From assembly GCA_023376005.1 (NCBI GenBank), contig CM042160.1:83011772-83075771 (forward strand): a stretch of DNA of 64,000 bases, given 5' to 3'. This stretch comes from Doryteuthis pealeii (Eukaryota > Mollusca > Cephalopoda > Myopsida > Loliginidae). Below, in pieces: positions 54,436 through 64,000 of the stretch (positions within the stretch are counted from its first letter, which is position 1; every line of letters begins with the position of its first letter). The translations under genes were made by a program, and so were the position numbers. Under the pieces are notes generated by a model. It was not told the origin of the DNA. It searched no databases and saw only the letters and a list, made by a program, of their open reading frames with translations.

Positions 54436-54950
54436 AATGTAAAGTGTATTTAATCATTCTTGACCATCAGATGAATGCCTATTTATTTGCCTACAGTTAT
54501 ATATATAGATAGATGGAAAGATGTGTATTTAAATAACAGATAACACATAAAAATGTAATCCATAAATAAGGGTTAAAGTAGACGTAAAATAGAGAATAAA
54601 CACAAACAAAGCAAATAATTTGCACAAAGAGAATATCAGACACTCGTTAACTTGCCTAGCAAGAGAGAGATGATCTTTAGACCACCTGGCAATCACATCA
54701 TTGAATTGGCAGTTTATTCAAGACTTTTGCAGTTTCCTTGAATTTGATGCATAACTCAATACTCTTTTATTTTTACAACTCTTTATCACTATTATTACTG
54801 GGTAGTAAAAACCTGCCGAATCATAGAATTTTGGCAGTTTATTCAAGACTTTTCCTAGATTTTCATCACACGAGCCAAATGTGTAATAAAATTCTTGAAA
54901 GAGAAATTCTCATAATCATTTTTTACTCTTAAACTATCAGAGAATATTCA
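54436..54950. other. Unique sequence with small duplications
   Basis: The string TTGGCAGTTTATTCAAGACTTTT occurs near 54705 and 54832, a short direct duplication. No gene seen. Confidence 0.5.
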
Positions 54951-55375
54951 GTTCTTTTGTACTTTTCCTTTTTCTTCCTTATGTGGGATTGTCTTTCCTT
55001 TGCCTGGAAGAGTTATCTTCCCTCTGGGTTCCTGTTTTTGACCACCAGGGTTTTTTTTGTATTTAAGCCCCCATTTCAAACTCACGGCCTCTTCTTCTTC
55101 TTCTTCTGCGGCACCTCACACACATGGGATAGACATTTATGTCTACACCCTTCTCGTGTGGGGGCTTCAGCCTCCAACACAATGTTAGTAAGTGACATTG
55201 CTTTAAGGACTCTCTATCACTTCTATATGTACATTTAGGCATCTCTTGTATACCTCCTTATTGTATCTCTATTCATGAATGTGTCCTTTATTATATCTTT
55301 TTTGTATTTCTGTTATATATATCATTTCCATGTGGTTGTAGTAAAGTCCTTCAGTCGTATCGGAGTTGTTTTGTT
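54951..55375 (+). mobile_element. LTR-like sequence, edges not found
   Basis: GAAGAGTTATCTTCCCTCTG, a TATTTAAG TATA-like site (55061), a CT-rich leader, and AGTAAAGTCCTTCAGTCG near the end, in the order of an LTR. No TG/CA edges with matching duplications were recognised. Confidence 0.35.
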
Positions 55376-55394
55376 CAACTTATTATACCTTTGA

Positions 55395-55964
55395 TTGTTT
55401 TGTTTGTTTTGTTTTGTTTTACAGCATATCAACCTCAGTGGGTTATTTAATGCTGATAAAGTTTTGAAATAAATCAATTCTTAATGGATAATACAATTTT
55501 TTATAAATACATTTTTCTATTTAACCCATAGATGGGACCCTAACAGGTACTACCACTCCGGGTCAGAGTGGACCAGGAAGCAATGGTGATGAAGGGGTGC
55601 TCCACATTCCCCAAACCTCCAAAACTGGAACCTCACCATCAGATAGAGTTTAACGTCATTCCCAAGACATGTAGACCCTCAGTCACCACCTTCTAGCACC
55701 CATATGATAAAAAGGGGTTGGGGCTTGCCATAAGGGCAATAGGGTTGAGAAATCATATAGGTGCTAGGGCTTGACATGACCAGCTGATTGATCGAAGGGG
55801 GCCTCTCCGACCAAGATAGGGCCAAAGTGGAGTATTGCAAGTCATGAACTGCTCAATCCACCAAGTTTCTATCCTTAAGCATCACGGGTCGCCACCCACG
55901 ACCAACAGGTGGCCCCATTGGCGGAGTCTTACCCCTCTGCAGAGGTGCAGTCGGTGCAGGGCGG
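55395..55964 (-). mobile_element. R retroposon, full length, 11-bp target duplication
   Basis: Flanked by TATACCTTTGA (55384-55394) and TATAACTTTGA (55965-55975), ten of eleven identical. On the minus strand it starts with the CCGCCCTGCACC block and ends with AAAACAAAAC tail sequence. This copy defines the R element at about 570 bases. Confidence 0.78.
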
Positions 55965-56045
55965 TATAACTTTGAACCTTACACTTAAATGTGTTGATAT
56001 GTTTAATAATACCTCACTTTTACATTATATTTACTATCTCGAGTT

Positions 56046-56448
56046 TGTTGGGGATCAGAATAAAAATTGAAATAAAAAATAAATAAATAAAATAAACTCC
56101 CATGAGCCTTCACCAGAGGAATCCTCCGCGCATGTGCAACAAAAAGGACTGACTTCCGACCCCCAAGAGAATATCTCGGCCAATCGAGTCTCGGCCTTAA
56201 CTGCATATAGTCGCTTCCTTGGCAAGGAGGATATGCCCTTACCACAGGCGACTATGTCCAGTCAATTAAGCCTAAGTCATAAAACCACCTCCTGCCTTTG
56301 TCTCTTTGTTTTTCGTTCCTTGAATTCTTTCTTTTCAGAGCAACCACCAAATGAGATCGGGTTAAAAAGTAAAACCCTAAGAACACGCACTGAGAATATC
56401 CAGCTACCTTTAAACATTTAAAACACCCAAATCTCTTCCAACCCTATA
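56046..56448 (+). mobile_element. Solo LTR (403-bp family), target duplication AGTT
   Basis: Starts TGTTGGGGATCAG and ends CCAACCCTATA. AGTT flanks both sides (56042-56045, 56449-56452). The split host sequence CGAGTT/TTCTTTGTATTATTTTTAT matches the uninterrupted paralogue CGAGTTTTGTTTTTATTA at about 51820. No internal region. Confidence 0.88.
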
Positions 56449-56569
56449 AGTTTTCTTTGTATTATTTTTATTTCATTGTGTTAGATAATTTGTAGGTTGC
56501 CTACAAATTATGACTGTATTGTAGTAAAATTTAAATAACAGTATTGTAAAAGTTACCATTATAGCATGA

Positions 56570-57390
56570 CTGTTATAGAAGTTATTGACAAACAGTTCAC
56601 CTTTCACTGACCTAATCGTTGGTTTCTCATTGGCTAAATGCAAAGTGTGTGATGGGAAATGAGTTAGAGTAGTTAGAATTTGGAGGTTAGTTAAAGGGGC
56701 CAGACATATGATGGTTGTCTGTTTCTCAGTAAGCCATCTTCTCACCGCATGGTTGAAAGACGTCTGAGAAAAACAAATCAAATCTTGCATTCATTATCAA
56801 AAAAACAAAAGAAATGAGTACAGACAACTGGAGCCCAGTACAAAAAAGCTGTATCAACCAGAGAAAGAAATCACCCCAAAAGAAGACAGCCAATCAGAGA
56901 AATAGAACCCTCTCCTCCACATTATATACTCAGCAGATAAGGGGTATATAACACAGACAACAGAGCCTCACCACCAGGTCCAGTTTAGCGTCCCAACCAA
57001 GACACCTCTTTTTTTTGTTGAGGGGGGGGGGTCAGGTTGTGGGGTCTTAGTCTGCAGAGGATACAGTTAGCGTACTCTAAATCCCTATTCTGACACGGCT
57101 TGTCTTAGAAAATTTCTCCCCCATATCTAGAGCCTCACCACCAGATCCACTGACCTAACCGTTGGTTTCTCATTGGCTAAAGGAAAAGCATGTGACGGAA
57201 ACTGAGTTAGAATTTGGAGGTTAGGTGTGGTTGTATCCTTTTGGGCTTTTAGGTAATAAAGATGTCTGAGACAAAATAAACTAAGTCTTGCATTCATTAT
57301 TAAAAACAAAAAGAATGAACACAGACAACCGCAGCCCAGAATAAAGTCTGTATCAATTAAAGGAAGAACGCAACCCAAATAAATAAGAAC
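56570..57390. repeat. Direct repeat pair, about 280 bp, 565 bp apart
   Basis: CACTGACCTAATCGTTGGTT to AGACAACTGGAGCCCAG (56607-56840) recurs from 57147 with several indels. The layout could be two related LTRs around a deleted interior (56870-57140), but no TG/CA edges were confirmed. Confidence 0.5.
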
Positions 57391-57469
57391 GATTCTATCT
57401 ATTAATGATTTTGACTATATATTAAATACTCATTGATAAACTTACACAATCACTGAGAGTATTGTAACA

Positions 57470-57655
57470 TAAGTAAAGAAGAGTAACACGAATCGACCGT
57501 CTCATATGACTTACAAAGTCCAGAATGCAAATGGCAGCGCCCACCAGTCATTAAGTAGAGACCCACCGACGGCCCGCCACTAACATTTGCATAACATCAT
57601 GAACGGTCACTCTAAGTCACCTACCAATAAAGGGAGGTTACTCTAACCTACCCAC
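57470..57655. mobile_element. Reverse copy of 54240-54435
   Basis: GTAAGAAGAGTAACACGAATC to GGAGGTTACTCTAACCTACC. Inverted relative to the copy near 54.3 kb. Confidence 0.6.
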
Positions 57656-57719
57656 ACAATAAGCAGTGACATAGTTTCGGTTACAGACAGATTGACACCG
57701 AATCTCCATTACAATAAGA
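57656..57719 (-). mobile_element. Helitron-1 5' end, minus strand
   Basis: The minus strand starts TCTTATTGTAATGGAGATTC after A and includes AACCGAAACTATGTCACTGC, then joins the repeat at 57470-57655. Truncated. Confidence 0.65.
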
Positions 57720-58345
57720 TACACTCAGTATTGTTAGTGTTAATATTATCATTTAACCATTATCGAATGAAAACTAAACTCATTGATAAGATATTTTCAC
57801 TTAACTCCTACTCCTCCTCTTCCTCATCCTATCACTCTTTAGTTGATAAGACTTGTTTATTCTGTCATTGCAAATAACCAATTTCTTATAAGGTCTGTTA
57901 AAAATATGTTGATATTTTTGCTGAAAAGAATTCTATTTTTGTAGTTGTTGGTTTTTTAAAAAATGTACACACCCGCACCCATAAACAATCAAGCAATATC
58001 TGGAATATTAGTCTCAGACACATATCAATAAAAAAGAGATAGATGATCCTGTTAATAAACAAACAAACAAACAAACAAAATAAATAAATAAATAAAACCT
58101 TGCTTAGAGGCAAATCAAATCTGGAATAATAATTAAAATAAAATAAAAAGAAATGATCAGACACACAGACATAAGCACCACGCAAACACACATACGCTTA
58201 CATTTACACACACAAGCACGCACACACACACACTTACACACATAAACACACACATAAGCAAGCACCCCAACCACACACACACACACACAGAGAATTTGGA
58301 AGACCCAAGACAGAACGAATTTAGCAGCCGCTAAGACAACTTCAG
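57720..58345. other. Spacer with CA microsatellite, no gene seen
   Basis: TCC and AAAC repeats, then an imperfect CA microsatellite (58190-58290). The cysteine/valine-rich minus frames are microsatellite artefacts. Confidence 0.6.
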
Positions 58346-58347
58346 TT

Positions 58348-58395
58348 CCAGTATTCTTCTGATGATGGGATTTTTCATCCCGAAATATTAAAAGA
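58348..58395 (+). ncRNA. Weak hammerhead-like motif
   Basis: CTGATGA, an extra T, the GGGAT/ATCCC hairpin and GAAA are present. Stem I could use ATTCTT with AAGAAT but needs a one-base gap, and stem III is minimal. Only one arm is seen, without an inverted partner. Confidence 0.22.
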
Positions 58396-58835
58396 ATAAA
58401 ATGACAGGTTAACAAAAAACATCATAGTTACCTTCTTTTTTCTTTACACTCGCATTGTGACAGCCTTCAAAACCAACCAACAATTTTTTAAATTAATTTT
58501 ATTTTTATTTAAAAATTTTTTTTTCCAGTTTTCAAATGTATCAGATTCCCTGTCACAAAAATATATAAAAGTGTTTGTATTTAGAAGAATTTTATGATTT
58601 ATTATTATTTATTAGGTAGGATTTATGAAAGAAATTTGACACCGATTGGAAAAAAATTAAGTCGTTTGTGTATGACAATTTAAAAAAATTGTTGTTCAAT
58701 TCATATCATTAAAAAAAGAAATACATAAATCTTTTTTTTTTCTATAGAAGCAGAATTATTCTTTTAGAATTTTTTTTTTTTTTCAAACATGTTTAAAAAA
58801 ATGGAACATTTTTATTACCAAATTAAAAAACCTAC

Positions 58836-58980
58836 TGTACTAATAAATCCAACGTAATTACCTCCCCTTAAATATCTCTGTATAAAAGCAACCCTCTGAC
58901 CACATCAGTTAGATCGTAGTCAGAGTAAAGTAAAATAAAGCTTTGCTAAAGTCTGAAACCCTGGTTATCTTTTTACTACA
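58836..58980 (+). mobile_element. Very short solo LTR, 145 bp, target duplication CCTAC
   Basis: Edges TGTACTAATAAATCC and TTTTTACTACA; CCTAC on both sides (58831-58835, 58981-58985). TATAAAAG at 58881-58888 and AATAAA at 58934-58939 are 46 bases apart, a compact but complete LTR promoter/polyadenylation layout. The length is in the range of TRIM-type elements. Confidence 0.88.
58881..58888 (+). promoter_or_regulatory. TATA box of the 145-bp LTR
   Basis: TATAAAAG, 92 bases before the LTR end. Recognised by sequence and by its place ahead of the AATAAA. Confidence 0.6.
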
Positions 58981-59159
58981 CCTACTAAAACTCAACTATT
59001 CAATAAAATTTAATAACAATTTTTTTTTTGTACCTATTCATCAAATACTGAAATTATTTATTTTGCATATTGGTGTGGAGGGGGAAACTAGCAGTAATAG
59101 AAATAAATTCTATAATGAGAAAGGAAAGAAGGCAAGATAAATATTATGTATAAAAGGGG

Positions 59160-59530
59160 GGTATTTTATTATGTTTGGTGCGAAGGGTTTGCTAAAACTT
59201 AATAGCTTTTAGCGGTCTTGAGTCACATACAATATATATAGTAACAAGTAATGCACTTATCTTTGTTGAGTTTCTTTTAGGGTGAAGAATTGTAGACTCT
59301 TCGTTGTCTGTGTCATGTGTCTGTTTAGTAGTCAGTGCTGGTGGGTTCTGTTAGGAGAGACATGTTATCTCTCCAACTATTGTTCCTGTTTGTGGGACGT
59401 CCAGCTACTGTGGTTGTTCTCGGGACGTCCTACCTCGTCCACTGCTCTTACTGTTCTGAGTATTTCATGCCCTGCTTGCCCCACGTCCAGTCCCGAGTCA
59501 GGGGAAGATAACCCACATTTCTCAAAATAG
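59160..59530 (-). mobile_element. LTR-like sequence, edges not found
   Basis: On the minus strand: GGGTTATCTTCCCCTGACTC near the start, then a TATATAT site and AATAAAAT near the far end. GC-richer than its surroundings. No target duplication was found. Confidence 0.3.
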
Positions 59531-59689
59531 AGATATTTTTTTATGCAGGTACCTGATAATTATTGGCACCCCTGAAATTTCAGTACATAATGTTGAATAT
59601 CTCATAAAAATAAGAAAAAAACAATCGCATGAAACACCTTTGCTATCTAAAAAAAAAATTGAAATAGATCACTAAGTAGGCCTGAGCCT

Positions 59690-59930
59690 ATTCTAGTAGT
59701 GACCAGGTTTGAATTCTGAGTTTTTCTTCTCCTAGACTGGTTGCTTAACCAAAGTTAAAAGCCCAGACTGCTCTACTATTTTACCCATAGCTAGAGGGAG
59801 AATAGTTGGATTCATACCTTTCCCAAAAGTATTAGTGCTATGTGAACTGTGGCTTTGTCCAGGAATTGAACTAAGGTTGACGGGTCCATTTCCTGTGACA
59901 CTAACCAGTACACCACAGCACTTCAACAGG
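59690..59930 (-). mobile_element. SINE-B
   Basis: On the minus strand: A box GGTGTACTGGTTAGTGTC, B box TAGTTCAATTCC, and the body shared with 16818-17030. Confidence 0.7.
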
Positions 59931-59994
59931 GTTAGGGTTAGGCTCTGCATATTAAATCTGCAGAGTAGCCTATTGTTGGCACTAAATCAGGGAG

Positions 59995-60832
59995 TGTGGG
60001 GATTAAAATAAAACTAAAATAAAATTAAAATAAAAAACAACAAACTCCCATGGACCTTCACCGAAAGGAGCCTCCGCGCATGTGCAACAAAAAGGACTGA
60101 CTCCCGACTCCCAAGAGAATATTTCGGCCATTCGAGTTTAGGCCTTAACTGGCTCTAGTAGCTCCTACTAGCTAGGGGGATATTTCCTTGCTACAGGCAA
60201 CTATGACCCATTCAATAAAGCCTAAATCATAAAATCACCTTCTGTCTCTGTCTCTTTCCTTTTCGTTCAATAAATTCCTTCCTTTTCAGCGTGACCACCA
60301 AATGAGATGGGGTAAAAAGCAAAAACACTAAGAACACGCAGCAGAGAATATCCAACAACCTTTAAACTGTTGTAAGTAATGTGTTATATATATATTTTAT
60401 ATATATGTTGTACACATCTTACTAGCCTCAAACATGATTCAACACAATGGAAAAATAACAAAGTAGTATTTAAATAAACAACCTGTATTAAATAAAGTTA
60501 CAAAAATGTAGTATAGGATACCGGGCAAAGTCCTTTTCATTTGTTCTTGTTTTAACAGTTCATATTTTGTCTTCTTTCATTTTCTGATAATGGAGCTGAC
60601 TTGTTTGTGTGACAACTACTTGCTTGTCACCCTCAAAACTATACTGAATTCTCCTCCTTCTTCTTAGAATTCCCACTTCTTCTTTTTTGGTGCTCGATTT
60701 TGAATTTAGCCTCTGTTAGTTTCGTTATTGCATTTTTGGAATTCTTACTCCCCCTTTTTCAAACAATTGGCAACTGCCATTTTATTAATCGTTACAAAAC
60801 CATAAAACACCCAAACCTCTTCCAACCCCATA
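59995..60832 (+). mobile_element. Solo LTR (403-bp family), target duplication GGAG, hosting another LTR
   Basis: Starts TGTGGGGATTA and ends CCAACCCCATA, flanked by GGAG (59991-59994, 60833-60836). Contains AATAAAGCC and the GACTCCCAAGAGAATATTTC block of the family. Removing the nested LTR (60368-60796) and its duplicated AAAC leaves 405 bases. Confidence 0.88.
60368..60796. mobile_element. Nested solo LTR, 429 bp, target duplication AAAC
   Basis: Edges TGTTGTAAGTAATG and AATCGTTACA, with AAAC on both sides (60364-60367, 60797-60800). It interrupts the host LTR at the TTTAAAC position that is continuous in 56046-56448. Orientation not determined. Confidence 0.8.
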
Positions 60833-60855
60833 GGAGCGTCACACCTACATGGTAA

Positions 60856-61805
60856 AAGAAGTTTTGCTATTTTCTGTTTGTTTCTTGAAGATAGAGCAAA
60901 AAAAAGGTGCCAATAATGGTGACCAGAACAATACACAGAACAATGTAACAAAAAGGTTTTATGTGATTTAAAAAAAAATAAAATAGAAAAATTTATTTTT
61001 AATGAAATCAAATATTCAAGTCTTGGTTGAAATTTAGCTTTGATCCCATCTTATTTATTTTTTTGACAGCTCAATAAATATCTATAATTTATATAAAGTT
61101 GGTTTAAAAGATAGAGAAGTAATCAAATACCAAGAAAAAAAAAAACCAGTCTCTACTGCATATTTAAAATTAATAACTTTGTTCTTCATTAAAGAATTAC
61201 TTTATATCTGTTAAAATATTTTAAACCTGAAAACCTATGAAATAATAGAGGTGGTCACTACTAGAATAGGCTCAGTCCGAATTAGTGAGCATCCTCCACG
61301 CATTAATTATTTGTTGTGTTTTTTGTAAAAAAAAAACGTAATGTGTGAAAGAAAATATTTCTTTTTCTTCAAACAAACAAAACCCTTTTAAATGGATATA
61401 TATATTTTTCTTTTTTCTTTTCTGCTCGTTAATTTTGAATTAGTTTAATGATTTGATTAGAGAAAATAAGTTGTTTTCATTTTTATTTATTTATTTATTT
61501 TATTCAAATGTCACTTTTAGCGTAAAATCAATTCCAGACCGCAACCGTTCAATTATTGTATCAACACTAACAGATAAAGATTAATAACAATCATGTCAGG
61601 ACAAGTAAGTACTGCTAGAGTTATCTCCCTTCTTACACGTTTTATCTTTTCTGAAAAACGTTGTCACAGATAAAATTGATATTTTTCCCATTTAGATAAG
61701 TCAAGAGGATTAGTGCCTGTGTAATAAGCTCACTCCTTGTCCAGTGCTCCAATACCGTGCCCTTGTACCAGACTAAGTGAAAGTTAGTAAATATCCACAT
61801 ACTCA
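60856..61805. other. AT-rich spacer, no gene seen
   Basis: No TE terminus or coding frame recognised. Contains TTTA repeats (61480) and a GAGTTATCTCCCTTC string (61618), common in mollusc retroelement ends but here without an edge. Confidence 0.5.
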
Positions 61806-62019
61806 TCTTATTATAATGGAGATTATGTAACTGTCTGTAACCGAAACTACGTCACCACTGATATCACAGTTTCCTTAGTTATTTAAATGATATTCTCAAC
61901 GATCATGAAATAGTCATTATTTAATCTTAATTAGCATCTTATTTATCAACGATGTCGCTATTAAAGTCAACCTGAGTTAAATTTGCCGAAAAACTGTCCA
62001 TATTATTAATGCGGTATTT

Positions 62020-62545
62020 ACCATGCATCCCATGTATGACACAAGGCCCTGTTAATGTGGGACCACCCACAAACCAAAGCTCATGGGGATGGCAGGTGCA
62101 AAAAATGCTTAGATTCCGTAGGCATTACCCCTCAAGGTGAACACTTCAAGCACTGGGCAATAAACCCTACCCTGCCCCTTTAAATTAAGGTGGCAGGTGT
62201 CGCCTGAGAGGAAGGCCCCCTGGGATCAATGCTGTTAATTTACATTAACAAACACAGGCCCTGAAAGGCCCATGTTATGGTATTTGCCTCTCATCCCACT
62301 TATGAGGGCGTGACACAAGGACATTTTTATGTGGGCCCACCTATGAGCCGAAGCTCATGGGTGGTAGGCACAAAAAATGTGTTGATCCTGTCGGCATTCC
62401 CCCTCAAGGGGAGGGGGGCGCTGGGCAATAAACCCAGCCCTGCCCCTTTAAATCAAGGGGGCAGGCGTTGCCTAGGTGGATAGCCCTCTGGGATCAACGC
62501 TGTTAATTTACATTACCAAACAACAGGCACCCAAAGGCCCATGTT
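62020..62545 (+). repeat. Tandem pair of GC-rich cassettes in the Helitron
   Basis: Two units of about 255 bases, each with GACACAAGG, a CCCACC..AAGCTCATGGG hairpin-like pair, CCTGCCCCTTTAAAT, GGGATCAA(T/C)GCTGTTAATT and ending GGCCCATGTTAT. A single copy is in the Helitron at 31615. A 68-codon frame in it has no known domain. Confidence 0.8.
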
Positions 62546-62693
62546 ATTATGTATTTTAAAATCCTAAATATATTTCCTGAAATATATCTCAAGAAATAAG
62601 ATTTACAAAGTATATAGTGTAAATAATTTGCATAATGATTTTAACAAACTGGGTTTAATAATAATTATTTGCTGTTTATCTGATTTCTAATAC

Positions 62694-63059
62694 TGTTAAC
62701 GGCAACACTCAGCAAAGAAATGAATAAACAGAGTCTGACTGATGAAAACCCTTTTTATTTGGGTAAATTACGGGAAGTTTGTCACTATCCTCCTGTTTCG
62801 CAACGGTCTTCAACGAACGTCTCAATGTGAAACTTACAATAGAATACAAATAGAGCTATGTAGTTTCTCTATACAACTATCTAAATTCGAAAAGAAGGAG
62901 GAAAAGTTCTCAAGCTCTGTATTACCTTTTCGTCTTCAAATCCTGCTGCCTAAATGAATTCGACAATCCCGCGTCACACAAACACGTGACTTTTTTACCC
63001 GGTGTCAAACGGTGCTGTACCCACGAACAAACAAGGGAGATATATTATCTTGCTTTACA
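62694..63059 (-). mobile_element. Solo LTR, 366 bp, target duplication AATAC
   Basis: Plus-strand edges TGTTAACGGCAAC and TTGCTTTACA, flanked by AATAC (62689-62693, 63060-63064). On the minus strand the AATAAAAAGGG string lies near the end, supporting minus orientation. No internal region. Confidence 0.85.
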
Positions 63060-63212
63060 AATACTATCATGTTATTATCAAATTGTATTAAAGCAATCCT
63101 ATAGTATATATGTTTATATAGAAATCAATTGAAATAACATTAAAATAAGTGCAATATAAAAATGTTCTTATTCAGTTTTGTTTAGTCTTTCTAATTTTTA
63201 TATCATCAATTA

Positions 63213-64000
63213 TCTTATTATAATGGAGATATGCCTGTTCTGTCTGTCTGTAACTGAAACCTCACAGCTTATGTCACAATACCCTCAAGGAAATGCGTAA
63301 GTTTATCACATCAATAATTTCATTTATAGGTCAAAATATCATTAATACATAAAATAAATCTTATCTATTAATGAAAACCTGAGTTAGATTTGCCTAAAAC
63401 AGCCATTTATTAGTGCATTTAAAATTGATGCAAAGGTGTCTTATATGATAATGAAATGATAATGATAATGAAATTTATTGTGTAACAGTGCTCAGGTGGC
63501 ACCACAACTCATCAAAGTCTCATGTCAAGTACACAGAATAATGTAATTAGTGTAAGGAACATGAACAGTTTACAGTAGTAATATGCATGTATGTGTGCGC
63601 ATGTGTGCATATTGTGTGTGGAGAAGGGCATCAGATATAGTGTTGGCGGACTACAGGAAGCATGGAGGCTTTGACATATTTCAGTGTTTCGGGCAGCCCA
63701 CAACAGATGCGGGCAGCTTATTTCCATGTCTCCGCAATTCTGAGTGTGAAGAAAATATTTCCGAAAGTCACATGAGCAGTGCTGTTTTTCTGACTTTGTA
63801 GGCATGCCACGTGTGTTAGAAATAATGGAGATCAAAAAGGTGCTCAAGGTTGGTGTTGTTAAGATGATTATGACCTTATATGAGCGTTTACCAGGTCAGT
63901 TGCCAGATGCCGAAGTTTCAATGAATCCATTCCCAGGCTGCAAGACGTTCAGGAGTATGGTAGATGCCTGATGGATGGGTATTTCGTTTGATTGCACCAT
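63213..64000 (+). mobile_element. Helitron-1, runs off the window, with LINE insertion
   Basis: Starts TCTTATTATAATGGAGATAT after A, inserted in the tail of the previous Helitron. The body is interrupted at about 63444 by a LINE fragment that continues to the window end. Confidence 0.65.
63444..64000 (-). pseudogene. LINE ORF2 3' end, frameshifted
   Basis: Same family as 51880-52405, with several single-base insertions and deletions that break the frame (for example CAGGTGGCACC for CAGGTGCACC). Continues past the window edge. Confidence 0.78.

Larger units (their letters stand above)
59955..60855 (-). mobile_element. SINE-A remnant split by a solo LTR
   Basis: CAGAGTAGCCTATTGTTGGC on the left (59960) and GGAGCGTCACACCTAC on the right (60833) are consecutive parts of a partly deleted SINE-A body. 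The LTR at 59995-60832 inserted at its GGAG. Confidence 0.5.
61806..63212 (+). mobile_element. Helitron-1 with duplicated GC-rich cassette and LTR insertion
   Basis: Begins TCTTATTATAATGGAGATTA after A. It contains two copies of a GC-rich cassette (62020-62545), then the standard body, a solo LTR (62694-63059) and the distal body up to CTAATTTTTATATC, where another Helitron (63213) has inserted before the 3' hairpin. Confidence 0.78.

Overview
This is an AT-rich, repeat-saturated stretch of animal nuclear DNA. The tRNA-derived SINEs, Helitrons, LTRs and one bilaterian O-glycosylation gene fit a lophotrochozoan, most probably a mollusc; the species cannot be told from sequence alone. There are no bacterial operons, CRISPR arrays or functional tRNA/rRNA genes.

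One protein-coding gene is well supported. It is an intronless, undisrupted 614-codon reading frame on the minus strand (38887-40731) for a polypeptide N-acetylgalactosaminyltransferase of the GALNT7 type: type II membrane anchor, GT-A catalytic domain and C-terminal ricin-type lectin domain. Almost all the rest is transposable-element (TE) sediment, with many elements nested in one another.

Layout. 0-10 kb: a hAT-type MITE, TIR elements, three copies of a repeat carrying a hammerhead ribozyme motif (two with an intact core), an inverted-repeat element with hammerhead-like motifs, a Helitron, a Tc1 transposase relic and a nested piggyBac-type MITE. 10-25 kb: a solo LTR split by a short retroposon, Helitrons, SINEs, a second solo LTR with 5-bp target duplication. 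25-38 kb: a GA-rich tandem block, a tandem array with one replaced unit, LINE 3' fragments, amplified Tc1 ends, a mariner shell holding a LINE fragment. 38-44 kb: the GALNT7-like gene and quiet flanks. 44-50 kb: a Helitron that swallowed a MITE, a LINE fragment and a solo LTR, then a second inverted-repeat element with hammerhead-like motifs. 50-64 kb: LINE fragments, R retroposons, five solo LTRs (one nested in another), and Helitrons nested in Helitrons up to the window edge.

Family names used here are local labels. SINE-A, -B, -C, -D: tRNA-derived retroposons. R: a roughly 570-bp non-LTR retroposon with an A/C-rich tail. Helitron-1: starts TC(T)TATTATAATGGAG and ends in a short hairpin plus CTAG. 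Helitron-2: starts near CTATATATTAATA and ends GGTCC(C/T)GCTAG. M1: TIR element beginning with GATATTTTRGACTGTTGTCC. mTA: mariner-like palindromic element with ACAAGGTGTGTCAAAA ends. SINE-A, SINE-B, R and the LINE 3' ends lie overwhelmingly in minus orientation while Helitrons are mostly plus. Alignments were done by eye, so repeat edges without a stated target duplication are good to about 10-20 bp.
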